Source of the DNA: Blastomussa wellsi
Lineage: Eukaryota; Cnidaria; Anthozoa; Scleractinia; Plerogyridae
Direction of reading: 5' to 3'
DNA: 64,000 bases
Assembly (NCBI GenBank): GCA_947652115.1
Contig: OX393572.1
Coordinates: forward strand, 13,288,408-13,352,407
Of this stretch, positions 32,680 to 44,494 are shown in pieces. Position numbers and translations under genes: made by a program. Position 1 is the first letter of the stretch, and the number at the start of each line of letters is the position of its first letter. Below the pieces are notes generated by a model. That model was not told the origin of the DNA. It made no database searches and saw only the letters and a program-made list of their open reading frames with translations.

Positions 32680-34000
32680 ATGTCAGGTGATGCGATCTCA
32701 CTTTATTTCTCGCAACGTTTCAAAGGTAATCCGAATATTTTGGTTATAGTCTACAGCGCAAAGTACTTTTACGCGACCCGGGGGAACGCGACTAATTCAA
32801 TCGCAAATCCCATTCTCGATAACATGTCCACCAGTACTTATTCGCTAATCCTATCATCTGCAGTTCTTTCCGCTCTATTCTCGCCTGTGGCAGTGGCAGG
32901 AAATGCTCTTGTTTGTGCTGCAGTTTGGATGAACTTTTCCCTAAGAACACCTTCTTACACAGTCTTCTCGTTAGATTGCCTTGTGCAACGGATTAATCAG
33001 TTTCCATATTGTGGCTACGAACGGGGTGATCTACATAACGAACCCTCTGACAGACGTATTTGACAAAAAGAGCTGGTCAGCCACGTTTTTCGCAACAAGA
33101 GCTATTAAAAAAAGGATGCAGTATCAGGGTTTTCGTTTGAGGCCGGACGTTTCGTCCGGTTGTTTCCCATTCCGCGTCCGGTACTTTGATACAAATATTT
33201 GGGATTTTTACTTATTTTATTTTTTACTATCGTATTTTTTTACTCAGGCATGAACAAGTCATGAACTTACTAACTAGAGGATAACAGAATAAGCAACCAA
33301 ATTCTTCAAAACTGCCACGTTAATCTTTTTTCTTTGCTTATCAAGCGAAATATTTTATTGGTTTCCATTTTTATTTAAACGGAATTGAAGTGACCATCTG
33401 CTTGGCCTTGTCTTACGGAAATCCCCAGGCAAAACACATAACACGTGTTAGTCGAACTGTTGAAGAAATGAAGCGAATAAACGATTTTTTCCCGCTGACG
33501 GCCAAGAAAAAACAAGGTAGTTTAAGCGTATGATGAGTCTGGTTAATCTTTAATTTCCCTTATCCAACGATCAAAATACGACTTCAAAGCTTTTGAACTT
33601 TCAAATAGAAAGAAGTGACAGATTTTTTTCTCAAGACAAACGAAAAAGAAAACACGGACGATCTCGAAAGTGATATCAACTGATCGTTCAATGTTCTTCA
33701 ATGCTCAAGAGACAAGCAAAACTGATTCCTGGGTTCCAGAAACGCTGGAAACGCCTTGCGCCTTGCGCCTTCGGTGCTCGCAAGGCGCCTTGCGGCGCAA
33801 AAAAAAATTCACATCCGGTGCTTTCACAAATATGTCCGCTACTGTAGAAAACTGTTGAAAGTCCTGAAGTATGTACTCCTTTCAAGTGTCGATCAGTATT
33901 GATAATGACTCTCGTGTCCATCGAGCGATGGCTCCATATGACTCATCGATCCTTGTTCACTGCTCGTCCCTTGTTGTTGCAGTACTTTGCTCATTCCGAC
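32680..34000 (+). pseudogene. GPCR pseudogene interrupted by about 770 bp
   Basis: TM1 (VAVAGNALVCAAVW) and SLRTPSYT are in the frame that begins at 32680 or 32824. A frameshift in TM2 moves the reading to NGLISFHIVATN and, after ECL1, to SATFFATRAIKK, ending near 33120. The TM3/IL2 piece TLVSIERWLHMTHRSLFTAR resumes only at about 33905. TM4 to TM7 are missing; a MITE lies just downstream (34036). The intervening DNA (33121-33890) has no recognisable transposon ends apart from a short palindrome GCCGGACGTTTCGTCCGG near 33144. The N-terminal extension is longer than in other members. Confidence 0.8.
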
Positions 34001-34035
34001 TCCGTTAGTGGTGGGGTGCGTTTCTTTAAAAAACA

Positions 34036-34256
34036 AAGATTGGATTCTTAAATCAGAAAACGGATTGTGCGTTTCTTTATTTAAACAGATTAATTCAAGA
34101 CCACTTGGATCATGATGCGTCGAACTGAGGAACCGAAGAATCCTTGCCCAGATTGCATTCATCGGTTCTTTTGATTCACCATGATCCGAATGATGTTGGA
34201 TTAATCTGTCTAATAAAGAAACGCAAAATCCGTTTTCGGATTTAAGAATCAATCTT
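34036..34256. mobile_element. MITE with about 60-bp TIRs
   Basis: AAAGATTGGATTCTTAAATC and AGAAAACGGATTGTGCGTTT on the left are repeated inverted at 34201-34256 (GAAACGCAAAATCCGTTTTC). The roughly 100-bp interior has its own imperfect inverted words. The minus-strand frame across it is an artefact. Confidence 0.82.
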
Positions 34257-36104
34257 CGTGTATGAGTGTATGAGAGAAAGGTGTCAGTCATACTTTTAGT
34301 GCTGTTTTACTAAAAAGGCAGAAAAAATTCTTAAGATGATTTCCGCAGAACATTCGAGCGATAATGGAAAAAATAAAGTTACCAAAAAAATCTCATAGCA
34401 TGGCAATATTTTAATTAATGGTAAGAAGATCTTATCAAGACTCAAGCTCTCAAGCTGACCCCGCGAGAGAAAATTGAACTTGAAGTTATCCATATTTCAA
34501 TTAAAAGCGACCTTTCGCGTTAGTTGAAAACACAATAACACACACTTTGACCATTCTACGAGGTTTGGCATTAAATTTCTCGAGAATGCGTGGGGATTTA
34601 ATCGCGGGGTCACCTAGAGAAATGAATTACAGTGAGATCTTTTAAATAGTATTCAAAAAGTTACCGTGTAAAAATCAATGTGTTGTGAGTAGATATTTAG
34701 TAAATAATTATTGCACTTATTGCTCGAACTTTGTGCGGAATCCGTCTTAAAATGTCTTCTGCATTAATGAAAGCAAAATGTAATCATTTTATCTTACAAA
34801 TATCCAATTTGTGAGTTTCCTGGATGTTTCCTCCAGAGTTAAAGGAGCTACGCCACGATATTTTGAGTCATTTTTGTGGCGGACCAAATTACCCTTAATG
34901 TAGGAAACCTCAAAATAATGGCAGAAAAACACCAAAGAAGTGATACTAAACCAAAATGGAACAAGGATGGCTAAAGATGGAGAGGATTGAGACGGATTAC
35001 AAATGACAAATTTGAAAAATTTAGGCTAAATTTTTCGAAATGCACAAGCCATGACACTGCTCCTTAATTTAAACCTAAATTTAATTCAAGCGAACTACTT
35101 TTTTTTTCAAACACAGGTACAATAAAATGACTATAGAACCAGGTGTGCAACCTCGGAAATTAAACCTGCTAAAGTTAAAGTGGTACATTTAGAGGTTATT
35201 GCTTATATTTCTATTGTATTTTATCACCCTTTTAACTAACATTTCCTTGATGAATAGTCGAAATTAAAGCAGGTCTGTCACTTGTGACCGATGTCCATAA
35301 ATGAAAACTTTGCCAACGTGTATTTTTCCATAGCTCGTTAACAACTGGTTTATTTTAACTGAATTGCTTTCTGCTTGAGTGTAAGCATTATTTCAACCTT
35401 GTATTTCATTTTTCAACGGCAATCCAGATTTTATAGGACTTTTACCAAAATAATTTACTTGCACAGACGATTGCTATTTACACAGCAGAGATCCAAAATA
35501 ACTTTGAGTTTACAAATAACTCATGAAACTTGATTAAACTTTGGTTTTTCATTAAATAGAAGGTCGACAGAATTGTACTCACGAAATTCATGGATCCATT
35601 ATATAACTTTATAGCAAATAACAAACATATTTTAAAAACATGAGTCAATCGTGTAGGTAAATGCTCAATTTTATATTTGTTGTTATCCCTATATAAATTT
35701 ACTAAAAATTATCTATTAAAAATTTCAGACCTTATTTAAAACGAAAGAAGACCGAGTCTGACATGATTACTCCATTAAAGTATTACTCGATTCATTAAAG
35801 CAGTACTCACTGTATAGATTAATCACACACAAGGTTTTCTTTATATTGCGGTGAATAGCAATTTCTCTTTGATCGGATTTTTTAAATAAAATGTATTTTT
35901 CATTATCTGCCCCCTACCGTTAGGAATGGAAAAGTTTATTTAAGATTGCAAGACGTCTCGATCAATAAATCAGTTCTTCTCATCGACGTAGTGGTTACGT
36001 TTTAAACTGGTTTTGAGGAGTTTGTTTTCAAAAGGTTAACTTTCCTCATAAAAAAGAAACTATTAGTAAGATAAGCTCGATTGGTGTTACTAAGAGTAAC
36101 ATCA
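34257..36104. other. Intergenic with one repeat, no gene
   Basis: Besides the repeat at 34842-35065, ATAGAACCAGGTGTGCAACC at about 35134 has a weak parallel at 39067 (ATAGAACCAATTGTACAACC), perhaps shared flanking DNA of duplicated receptors. Nothing else was recognised. Confidence 0.45.
34842..35065 (-). mobile_element. MITE-like repeat, second copy (see 24971)
   Basis: The reverse complement matches 24971-25207 along most of its length. The ends are AAGGAGCTACGCCACGATAT and GACACTGCTCCTT. Confidence 0.72.
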
Positions 36105-37071
36105 ATGTCCAACAACACCACTTTTTCTCTTCTCCAGCCCTCTTTCAACGCGCCTAACTTAAACTGTGATACTGGAAAACAAAGCTTTGATGTCTACAGA
36201 GCCGGAGCCGTGACAACTTTAGTTGCCGTCGCCCTTTTATGGCCAGTGGCATTAGTGGGGAATGGCTTGGTTTTGGCGGCAATTTAGAGAAACCCGTCTC
36301 TCAGAACAGCTTCTTACATTCTGCTCGCTGGCTTGGCCTTCACTGACTTCTGCACTGGATTGATTACTGAGCCATGCTTTGCTGCAGCTGAAGTGATCCT
36401 CTTAATGGGCCCAGTGATCAACCCATGTGACGAAAACAGCTCGCCACAATTCTATTTAATAGCAAGAGCTATCGCCGATTGTTGCTTCGAGTACTTTTTT
36501 AATCTGGCGTTACTTATCATAACATTCATGTCCATTGAACGATGGCTTCACATGAGTCGGCGATCATTAATGACAGTTCGTCGTCTCTATCGCATTACTG
36601 CTCTACTGTTCCTCCTTCCAACTCCTTCAATTTTTATGGTGTTATATGGACACTATAATAACAAAGCTTTTCAGTTCGCGGGTATGACAGTTATACTGTG
36701 TTGCCTTTCTGTCACTACACTGGCATACTTTAAGGTTTTCCGAATAATTCGTCGTCACATACACGCTAGCGAAATGTCCCAAACCGTTTCTCAACCAAGG
36801 ATCAATTTTGAAAAATACAAGAAATCCGTGTTTTTGATTTTATATATTCTGTTTGTTTTTTTATGTAGGATACTTGCCATTGGCGATTGCATTGGGGTTT
36901 GTGCTATTTGCTCCCGCCATTGGAAAAAAGATTTCTTTCTATTTCTATGTAACAGTTGTGCTTGTATTTTTGTCTTCTTCCCTAAATCCTCTTCTTTATT
37001 TGTGGAGAATGAAAGATATTCGAAATGAAGTCAGAAAATTAGTTAAAAGAATATTCTGTAAAGACAACTAG
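36105..37071 (+). pseudogene. GPCR pseudogene with a nonsense codon and a frameshift
   Basis: The start MSNNTTFSLLQPSF nearly matches the receptor at 23492. A TAG at 36285-36287 replaces the conserved TGG at the end of TM1 (AAIW in paralogues). Beyond it, TM2 (LAFTDFC), TM3 with ERW, TM4 and TM5 read well to KYKKSVFLILYILFVF. A run of seven T (36856-36862) then shifts the frame, and TM6-TM7 continue in another frame with FYVGYLPLAIALG, NPLLYLW and a normal tail. Two independent lesions in an otherwise well-kept sequence indicate recent loss. Confidence 0.88.
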
Positions 37072-37417
37072 TTAAAACGTAGACTAAGATTGATTTTAAA
37101 GTGAATAATCATTAGAGAATTCACTGAACTGGAGACAATAGAGAACTTAGAAATCGATCACGAACATCAGTCTTATCTGCCAATCAAGCAAATTATTTAT
37201 AGGATCAGTGCACTTTTTATGCTAGTCTCCATTTAGATTATTTTCCTACCTTGTTTACTTATATTTATTGCCCTACACTTTTTCTTCAATGTTATTGGTA
37301 TAGCGCACAATACTGGTCACAAACAACGGAAGCTTTTCAAAAATGCATTTGAGTAAATATAGTTTTTATTATATTGCGTTCACGATTCGAATTTTTAATC
37401 GATGACGGTGAAGATTT

Positions 37418-37464
<47 letters not shown>

Positions 37465-37480
37465 TAATAATAAAAATAAC

Positions 37481-37514
<34 letters not shown>

Positions 37515-37746
37515 TACAAAATGCATACTAACAAGAATGACACCTGTCACAACAATGGTCATCGAAGTCGAAGGTTCATTAACGGAATATGCATTTGTGG
37601 GCATTAATTAAGTTTTATTGCTTTCATCATTCTATATTCAAATATTTAATTATTTTGGAGGAAATAGGCCCGAGTACAAACTGTCAGGAAACTACAACCT
37701 CTACGTTTTCTTTCGGTGAACCAAGCCAACAGAAGCAAAGATAAAT
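37072..37746. other. Intergenic with (AAT)n
   Basis: Holds a long trinucleotide microsatellite (37419-37511) and the short upstream flank of the receptor at 37747. The Ile- and Tyr-rich frames here are translations of the repeat. Confidence 0.6.
37419..37511 (+). repeat. (AAT)n microsatellite, about 90 bp
   Basis: ATA/AAT trinucleotide repeat with a few interruptions (ATG, AAA, AAC). Confidence 0.95.
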
Positions 37747-38709
37747 ATGTGCAACACTAGGATCTGTTTTTTCTATCCTAACACGTCCAACTCGGATAAT
37801 GTTGGAAACGACAACGAATTTTCGCTACATATGATAACTTTGTCGACTTCAATTTCCGTCGCCATTTTATCTCCAGTGGCAGTAATAGGAAATGCTCTGA
37901 TATTGGTGGCAATTTGGAGAAACTCGTCTCTCAGAACACCTTCTTACATTCTACTTGCTGGATTGGCTTTAACCGATTTCACCCCAGGACTAATACCTCA
38001 GCCGTTTTACGTTGCAATGAAGTTGATCCCCCTAGCAGACACTCGGCTGAAAAATGTCAACACGCCAGCTTACCTTGCAACAGTACTTATCGCCAATGGC
38101 TCTATAATGTACCTCATACCCATGACAATATCCATAATAACAGTTATGTCCATCGAGCGATGGCTACATATGACTCGCCGATCTTGGCTTACAGTGTCCC
38201 GCGTCTGTTACACAATCGCCGTTCTGTCCATTCTTCTTCTCCCAATAACTGTATATCGCGTATTTACCATTCTTGACACAATTTACTTACCACAATTAGA
38301 TCTTGCTTCTATTTCATTCACGCTGTTTTGCCTTATTGTCACCTCTACCGCTTACTTTAAAGTTTTTCGTATAATTCGAAGTCATCAAAATCAAGTTCAG
38401 GCGAACAATCAGTTATCTCGAGCATCTGGTCAACCGGCAATCAACTTTGCTAAGTACAAAAAATCTGTTTTCACGCTCCTTTATATTTTAGCAATTTTCT
38501 ATGTTAGTTATTTTCCCATTGCTATCGCATTTGGGCTATCTCTTGTTTTTAGAAGTATCCACAAATCTGTCACAAGGTCATTCTTAGATGTGGCGATGGT
38601 ATTTGCATTTTTATCGTCCTCATTAAATCCTGTACTTTACTTGTGGAGAATGACCGATATTCGAAATGAAGTTACAGGAATATTCTGCAAAGTCAATCAA
38701 ATAAGATGA
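37747..38709 (+). CDS. Rhodopsin-like GPCR, intact, shortened helix 8
   Basis: The protein is 320 residues in a single exon and starts MCNTRICFFYPNTSN. It has GNALI in TM1 (N49), LALTD in TM2, ERW (137-139), SWLTVSRVCYT in IL2/TM4, AINFAKYKKSVFTLLYI into TM6 and NPVLY (294-298). It is closest to the two minus-strand receptors. After TDIRNEV it reads TGIFCKVN, whereas the paralogue at 28067 has KRMVKGIFCKVN, so about four residues of helix 8 are missing. The TM2 exit reads TPGLIPQP instead of the cluster's usual CTGLITQP, placing two extra prolines there. The frame is fully open. Confidence 0.92.
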   Translation: MCNTRICFFYPNTSNSDNVGNDNEFSLHMITLSTSISVAILSPVAVIGNALILVAIWRNSSLRTPSYILLAGLALTDFTPGLIPQPFYVAMKLIPLADTRLKNVNTPAYLATVLIANGSIMYLIPMTISIITVMSIERWLHMTRRSWLTVSRVCYTIAVLSILLLPITVYRVFTILDTIYLPQLDLASISFTLFCLIVTSTAYFKVFRIIRSHQNQVQANNQLSRASGQPAINFAKYKKSVFTLLYILAIFYVSYFPIAIAFGLSLVFRSIHKSVTRSFLDVAMVFAFLSSSLNPVLYLWRMTDIRNEVTGIFCKVNQIR

Positions 38710-41700
38710 AGATATGGTCCATATTGAAAGTTGCAGTTTATAACTTGGCCGTCATTACTAAAAACAGGTGAAAATATCCATAACTGCTATATGTAGTTCT
38801 GTTGAGCATACTGGTCTAAAATATTCTATCCAAAGATGCAAAGAAGCTTGATAGCTGAATATTATAATTTATAACTGAGTTAGTAAAAATGAAAATTTAA
38901 AATATTAATTTGCACATTTCCTAAAGACGAAATAAAGTGAAAAAACTTTTGACTTTATTGCAATTGAAATAAAGGATTGAATATTCCTTTCATCCAACTT
39001 ATTTAACCCTAAATGTAAATAAAAGAAAAAAATTTTCTATCAAAGAAAGTCATCATAAAGTGAGGATAGAACCAATTGTACAACCTTGGCAAGATAGAGA
39101 AAACTTAATTAAAACTGTGAGTGCTTATTATTTTTTTATTATTATTTATTGCTTTATTAAACATAAAACACATATCGTGATTATTTTTAATTAAAGAACC
39201 CCTGATCTGACGAACAATAGTCGGAAAGCAGCATTGTCATTTTAAGTTTTGAGCCTTTTCGTGTTCAGAGTTTCCATTAACTTGGTAAACATTGTAAACG
39301 TGCTCATCGTAGTCTCTATTTCAATGTTAATAAAAAGCTGTTTAATCTTAGTGAAATGTTTCCTGACGTATACTGTAAACTTTATATCAATCCGTCAGTA
39401 GTCCACGTGTGATAGGGCTGTAGACGAAACCCTTTATTCTACATGCGGTATTTTTACATGAGCCTTGCACTCGGACGTCGGGGAGTACCTTGTCGAACGA
39501 CATGATGTAAACGAATTTATTTATTGATTACAGTCCAACTCCGTTGTATGAGAACACCGAAGAGCCCACAATGGACACAATAAAAACCACAACCCGCCAT
39601 CTGGTAAGTTTCATATATTCATAATAAATTAATTATATTAGAATATTCAGGTAACTTTTTCAATCCTAAGTGAAATCAATACATTTCTAGAGCTCCTTGT
39701 GAGTGACTTTGTGATCACAGTGATGTAATAGCAATTAGTTTTTCTATTTAACCCACTATCTTTTCCCTTCACTTGTGGTGAAGTGGATCACATCTGCCTT
39801 GTAAGCAAAACACATGGTCGGTTCTTCTGCTGCTGAACCATACCATAATGTATTCAAATAGTATACTGCATTATGTCATTATGCGTGTATCTGCATTATC
39901 AGTCATTAGTCTCTGCATAAACATGAGACATTAGGGACAGCCTCTGATAACATGGAAATTGATGGGACGTTTTTAATAACTTTTTATTATTTTCACTTGA
40001 TCAGTTTTGGGGTTGTTTATGAAAGAAGATCATTACTAGATTTGCAATAGCCATTGCAAAGTTTCATAAACTTTGATGATGTCGAGATGAAGGGAACAGT
40101 AGATCTCTACAAACACATTTCTCTGGGCAATAGCTTTGCCCATATAACATCTGTATGGCAGAATTCTGAAATATGTGTGCTTCTTTTACAACCTGCTACA
40201 GGTATTGTCAAGATAAAAATGCCATTCTTGACCATTCTTTTGCATACATGCACACAACATAGCTTCAATTGTATTTAAGCATGGAAACCTCACAAATTAC
40301 CCAGCTTTCACACGCAGGCATTTGCACAAGAATGCAAACTGTTAGTACACTTTGATTGCCCGCTCAGCTTTCTCAGAAACTCCTGGCGACAAATTGCATG
40401 TAAACGTTAAAATACTGAAGCCACGCAAAACCACATGGCCAAGTGGTGAATATTTACGTGGTGACCGGTAGTTTTCAAGTCCGTTCGCACAGTCGAAAAC
40501 CGTTTCGCCCGAACTGAAATGTCGGTTCACTTTGATGGGGTTCTTGGTTCATAGCCAGCATAACCCACTATTTCGAAAATCCGTTTCTTTAATATCCCCA
40601 CTTCCTGGTTTCGGAGGTTTTTGTCTTTTTATTTTCCCTCCCCAGCTAGTCGATCGCTAAACCACGCGTTTCAGGTAAACATCCAGCGCTGCCAAAAGTT
40701 CGCCATAGAAAGTGTTTTTTCACCTGTTCGCCGAAGCGGTTTCTTTTTGTGTTTTTGTATTTGAGGATTCCTGAATCGGTTTCGTGCGAAACGGCTGCAA
40801 AATTTATCCTCTAGGCTATGAACATTTTGACTGCTTGACAGCTGAATCTGTCAACAAGGAGAGCTGACGGAATGTTTGATACGAGCTCAAGAAAAATGGT
40901 ACTGGCTTACCCTCAGTTAACATATTGTTTTTCTGCCCTCGTTTGTACAGTCTTTGTCTCTGCATTTTTTTTATCGGTCATATCACTATTAAACCCTACC
41001 TTCTACACGTTCACTCTGCTATACATTTTTTGACATAACAATCGAAAAAAAGAGAACTTCTTTGCTATACAGCACTACTCTCGCTTAACCACTTTTTCAA
41101 AAGCGAAAATGGTCACAAAAAGCGTCGATCAGCCTCTCTTGAAATAAAACGTGGTGATCCCGCGGGGGACGTGTGATGCATCGCATACATTCCCACCCCC
41201 CCCCCCCCCCCCGCTGCTTTGCGAATTCCCCTCCCCTCCCCCATAATCTGTACGGACGGGTGTATGCTCGTACGGTCACGTGACAACCAAATTTTCTGGG
41301 CTTCACGGAATTCTGTTACCCATGGTGCTCCGCTGGCGCGCTTCGCGCCGCGGAGTTAATCTACTGTTGCTGTATCAACCAACGGAAAGAACGTTTCAAT
41401 TTTTCATACTCTTGATGTCCATTTTATGTTGCAAACCTTGATAATTTAAACCTCTTTTTAAATACGTTTCATCTGTAAATAATGAAAGCAGAAGATAGTA
41501 ATTTTAATCTACGAAAAAGTTTAATAAACTTCAACAGATTATGTTGACATTTACGGAATAGATTTTTCTTGCCAACGGGAAATTGAGGCGAGCAAATTCC
41601 GCTACAAAATAAACAATAATCCAGTACAATATAATTTATTAGTGAAATGAAGGAATTATCTAAAGGAAGCACTACATAATTAATGAAATTAATCAATACT

Positions 41701-41925
41701 ACGAGTGTGTTCTGCACGTACACCATTCCAAAATGTATAACATCTTATAGAAAATCCTCAAAAGCCGACTCTTTTGATAGGTTCACGATGGATGACTTGG
41801 ATTCAATTTCCTGCTTACGATTGTTTACTCACGGAGAAACGATGAAAAGAAGTAACTCTTTCGTGTGCAAATCGTAATGATTACCTCTCTACTTGGGGCA
41901 AAATTCTTAACTGTTCTGCACACAG
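38710..41925. other. Long intergenic region with one candidate exon
   Basis: A candidate short exon lies at 39548-39603 (listed separately). A C-run lies at 41201-41212 and a GC-rich near-palindrome GCTCCGCTGGCGCGCTTCGC at about 41330. Frames at 40054-40278 and 41097-41306 have no domain. No other gene was recognised. Confidence 0.45.
39548..39603 (+). other. Candidate 5' exon of the receptor locus at 41926
   Basis: TTGATTACAG before the segment looks like a 3' splice site or transcript start region, and CTG|GTAAGT at its end is a strong donor. An ATG at 39571 gives 11 codons (MDTIKTTTRHL) ending in phase 0. The receptor at 41926 begins right after GCACACAG, an acceptor-like sequence, and would join in frame. 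This is an inference from splice words only; it could equally belong to another transcript or be chance. Confidence 0.25.
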
Positions 41926-42848
41926 ATGGCCAACATGACAAACAACTCGACTGTCGTGGTCACCATGGAAAGACCAAATGCGGCTTGTTTTGTGTTAAAG
42001 TTTCTTTATCCTATAACCAATCATGTTACATTTGTAACAACTGCCATTAACGCCATCTTGTCGCCCGTTGCCGTGGTGGGAAATGCCCTTGTTTTATTTG
42101 CGATTTGGAAGAACGCATCCCTTCGCACACCCTCTTTCATTCTTCTTGCCGGATTAGCATTCACGGATTTTTGTACAGGACTCATCACCCAACCATTCTA
42201 CGTGATCTTCAGAGTGGCTGCATTGATGGGCAATATGAAATTATTTTGTCTCGCCCAGTCGATTTCCCAAAACGCTGGACTATACTTCTCCTCCGTTACA
42301 ACAGCAAACATAGCCTTCATGGCCATCGAAAGATATATTCATATGACTCGTCGGTCTCTTTTAACTAAACACCGCGTTATTGTCATATATGGGTTATTCT
42401 TTTGAGTCCGTTGTGGTTTGTTCTCGGTCTTCAGTTTAACACTCGTATGACCTGGATAGCGACCTTGTGTCTTGGCTTATCTTCCATAACAGCAACAACG
42501 GTGGCATACCTGAAAGTTTTTCGCATCATCAATCGCCATCGAAGGCAGGTTGGAGTGAGCGACCTGTCGCAAAATTCTAATCCACGAGCCGTAAACTTTG
42601 CAAAGTACAAGAAATCCGTTCTTACAATTTTGTACGTTTTGGCCTTATTTCTCTTGTGTTATCTTCCCTTTGTTTGCTATGCCGTAATCATTTACGTGTC
42701 GACAGATGTTAGGGAGAAATCTTTGACGGCGCTAGACGTTTGTACAACTGCCTTATTTTCTTCCTCTTCTATAAATCCTCTTCTTTATTATTGGCGAATC
42801 AAAGATATCCGTGACGGAATTAAACGGTTAATTAGAAAATTATTATAA
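41926..42848 (+). pseudogene. Divergent rhodopsin-like GPCR with one frameshift
   Basis: The first frame (41926-42405) gives the N-terminus, TM1 (GNALV), TM2 (LAFTDFC), TM3 ending in ERYIHM (ERY, where the rest of the cluster has ERW), and the start of TM4, then a stop. The second frame (from about 42402) continues with LSPLWFVLG, TM5, FAKYKKSVLTILYV, TM6 and NPLLYYW, ending KLL at 42848. A single-base indel near 42392-42402, next to TTCTTTT, explains both frames. All other motifs are intact, so a young pseudogene, an allele or a sequence error are all possible. Confidence 0.8.
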
Positions 42849-44494
42849 TTTTCTACATTCCACTTTCATTGTTCATTAAAAAAACGCTAATGTAGGTAAA
42901 TTTCTTCATTATAATACATACAGTTATGCATCGATTTAATGTAGATAATAAGCAATGTATCCATTTCCGATAAATGTAGCTGTTTAATACGATTTCATGT
43001 TTTCAAAATTAATATTATGTTCCAGGCTCTCAGATAGTGGGGCACGCGAAGAAAAGATACGCTTCGCTCGCGTATCTCTTCTTCACGTGCCCCACTATCT
43101 GAGAGCCTGGAACAGGCTACAAAATTAAAAGATCTTGGTTTTGCTACAGTAGCTAAAAACATGCATGCCAGCAACAAAAAAACAATGATAAATTTCAAAA
43201 GTAATCTGAAAAAGCGATGAGGAGTTGGAATCGACAGAGCATGCAAAAACAAACGTATTGCACAACCCCCAAGATCGGATGCAAATCCATCATAAGTTTC
43301 CACCCCACTGCGCCCCCTCCTCCCTCCCCCACCTCCCAAGCCTTACTCCCTTTTATCATTTTTAGCGGAAACAGGCGCAGGGATGCGTCTTGCCTAAGAC
43401 CACAATTCAGAAACCCCAACCAGGCCTGGAACCTCGATCTCTTTCTCAGGAATCCAATGCTCTATATTCGGTCATGAACACTGTCCCCGTGAGCCTAATG
43501 TGACTAACAATCCATATTAATAAAATAACTCTTAAATTTGCCGGTTTTAGGCAGTGTTTTGATGTTAAGAACATGGAAATCATGAAAAATCCTTATAGTG
43601 ATTTCTGCACATTGCTATTCACCGCAGCTGCTAGTTAGCGCAAAAAATATCAACAGCTTTCGTTTATTTATTTATCTGATTTTTCGAAATCACTTTTGAA
43701 CTGTCAAAATGCCACGCCAAACTTTTGTGTATAGTCACGAACCAAGGTCTAACCCTACTGTTTGGTCACTTAGAAATTTGGTAGGTTATTTGATCAATTC
43801 AACTAAAAGAAAAATAAAAGAGAAAGTTGAAAAGTGAAAGACATAGTAATAAATCAGTGGGCAATGTATTTGCTATATTTGCTGGGTACAAGTACATCCC
43901 AAATCTGCTTGTATTTTTCAACGCTGAAAAAAATCAATTTCGTTGGTAGAATTTTTTTTATTCACAGTGGGTGTAATGTTTGTTTAGAGTGAGATTAGTT
44001 ACATAAAAGTGTAATCAAAGTTATATTCGTTTCCACTGTTGCTGTGACGGCGGATGTAAAATTTAATTTTTTTTATCAGTGGCCTTGTAAGTTACGGAAA
44101 TATTATAAAATATACTTTAGTTATATTGAAACTTGATAGCTTGTTTGTGCTTTGAATACAGTTACGGCGGATGTTAAATTTAATATTTTTATCAGGTTTC
44201 TTGTAAATAACGACCATATACAATGGCAAACTAATTTAAATGTAATCAATGGGCAAGATCACCAGCTGGTATGGGTGGATCTCACGTACTAATTCTATAA
44301 ACAAATTAAAGCTGGGGAAGGAAGGATGGCGTGAACGATGTTTCTGCCGTTTGCCGCGTGTAACTAGCACAATATGATTCCCCTATAACCAAGCTTCATA
44401 TTGTCGTGTAGAAGCGACAATTGTCGAAAAACCACCTTGGTGTCTTAGAGAACGCATTTAATTTTTCAGTCGCTTGACTTTGCTCCATTTTGCA
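42849..44494. other. Intergenic: one long palindrome, no gene
   Basis: Apart from the palindrome at 43018-43114, it has C/T-rich DNA around 43305-43345. Just before the next receptor, TTTAATTTTTCAG (ending 44469) is a good 3' splice-site match. Confidence 0.45.
43018..43114. mobile_element. Near-perfect 97-bp palindrome (fold-back element)
   Basis: TGTTCCAGGCTCTCAGATAG and TGGGGCAC on the left pair with their reverse complement on the right; the arms end around a short TTCGCTC loop. Only a few mismatches. Probably a fold-back transposon. Confidence 0.85.

Noticed and set aside
33893..34291. 132-codon minus-strand ORF
   Set aside because: It crosses a MITE and the antisense of a GPCR fragment; no independent support.
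37337..37607. Poly-Ile and poly-Tyr ORFs
   Set aside because: Translations of the (AAT)n microsatellite.
41097..41306. Gly-rich minus-strand ORF
   Set aside because: Driven by a C-run at 41201-41212; not gene-like.
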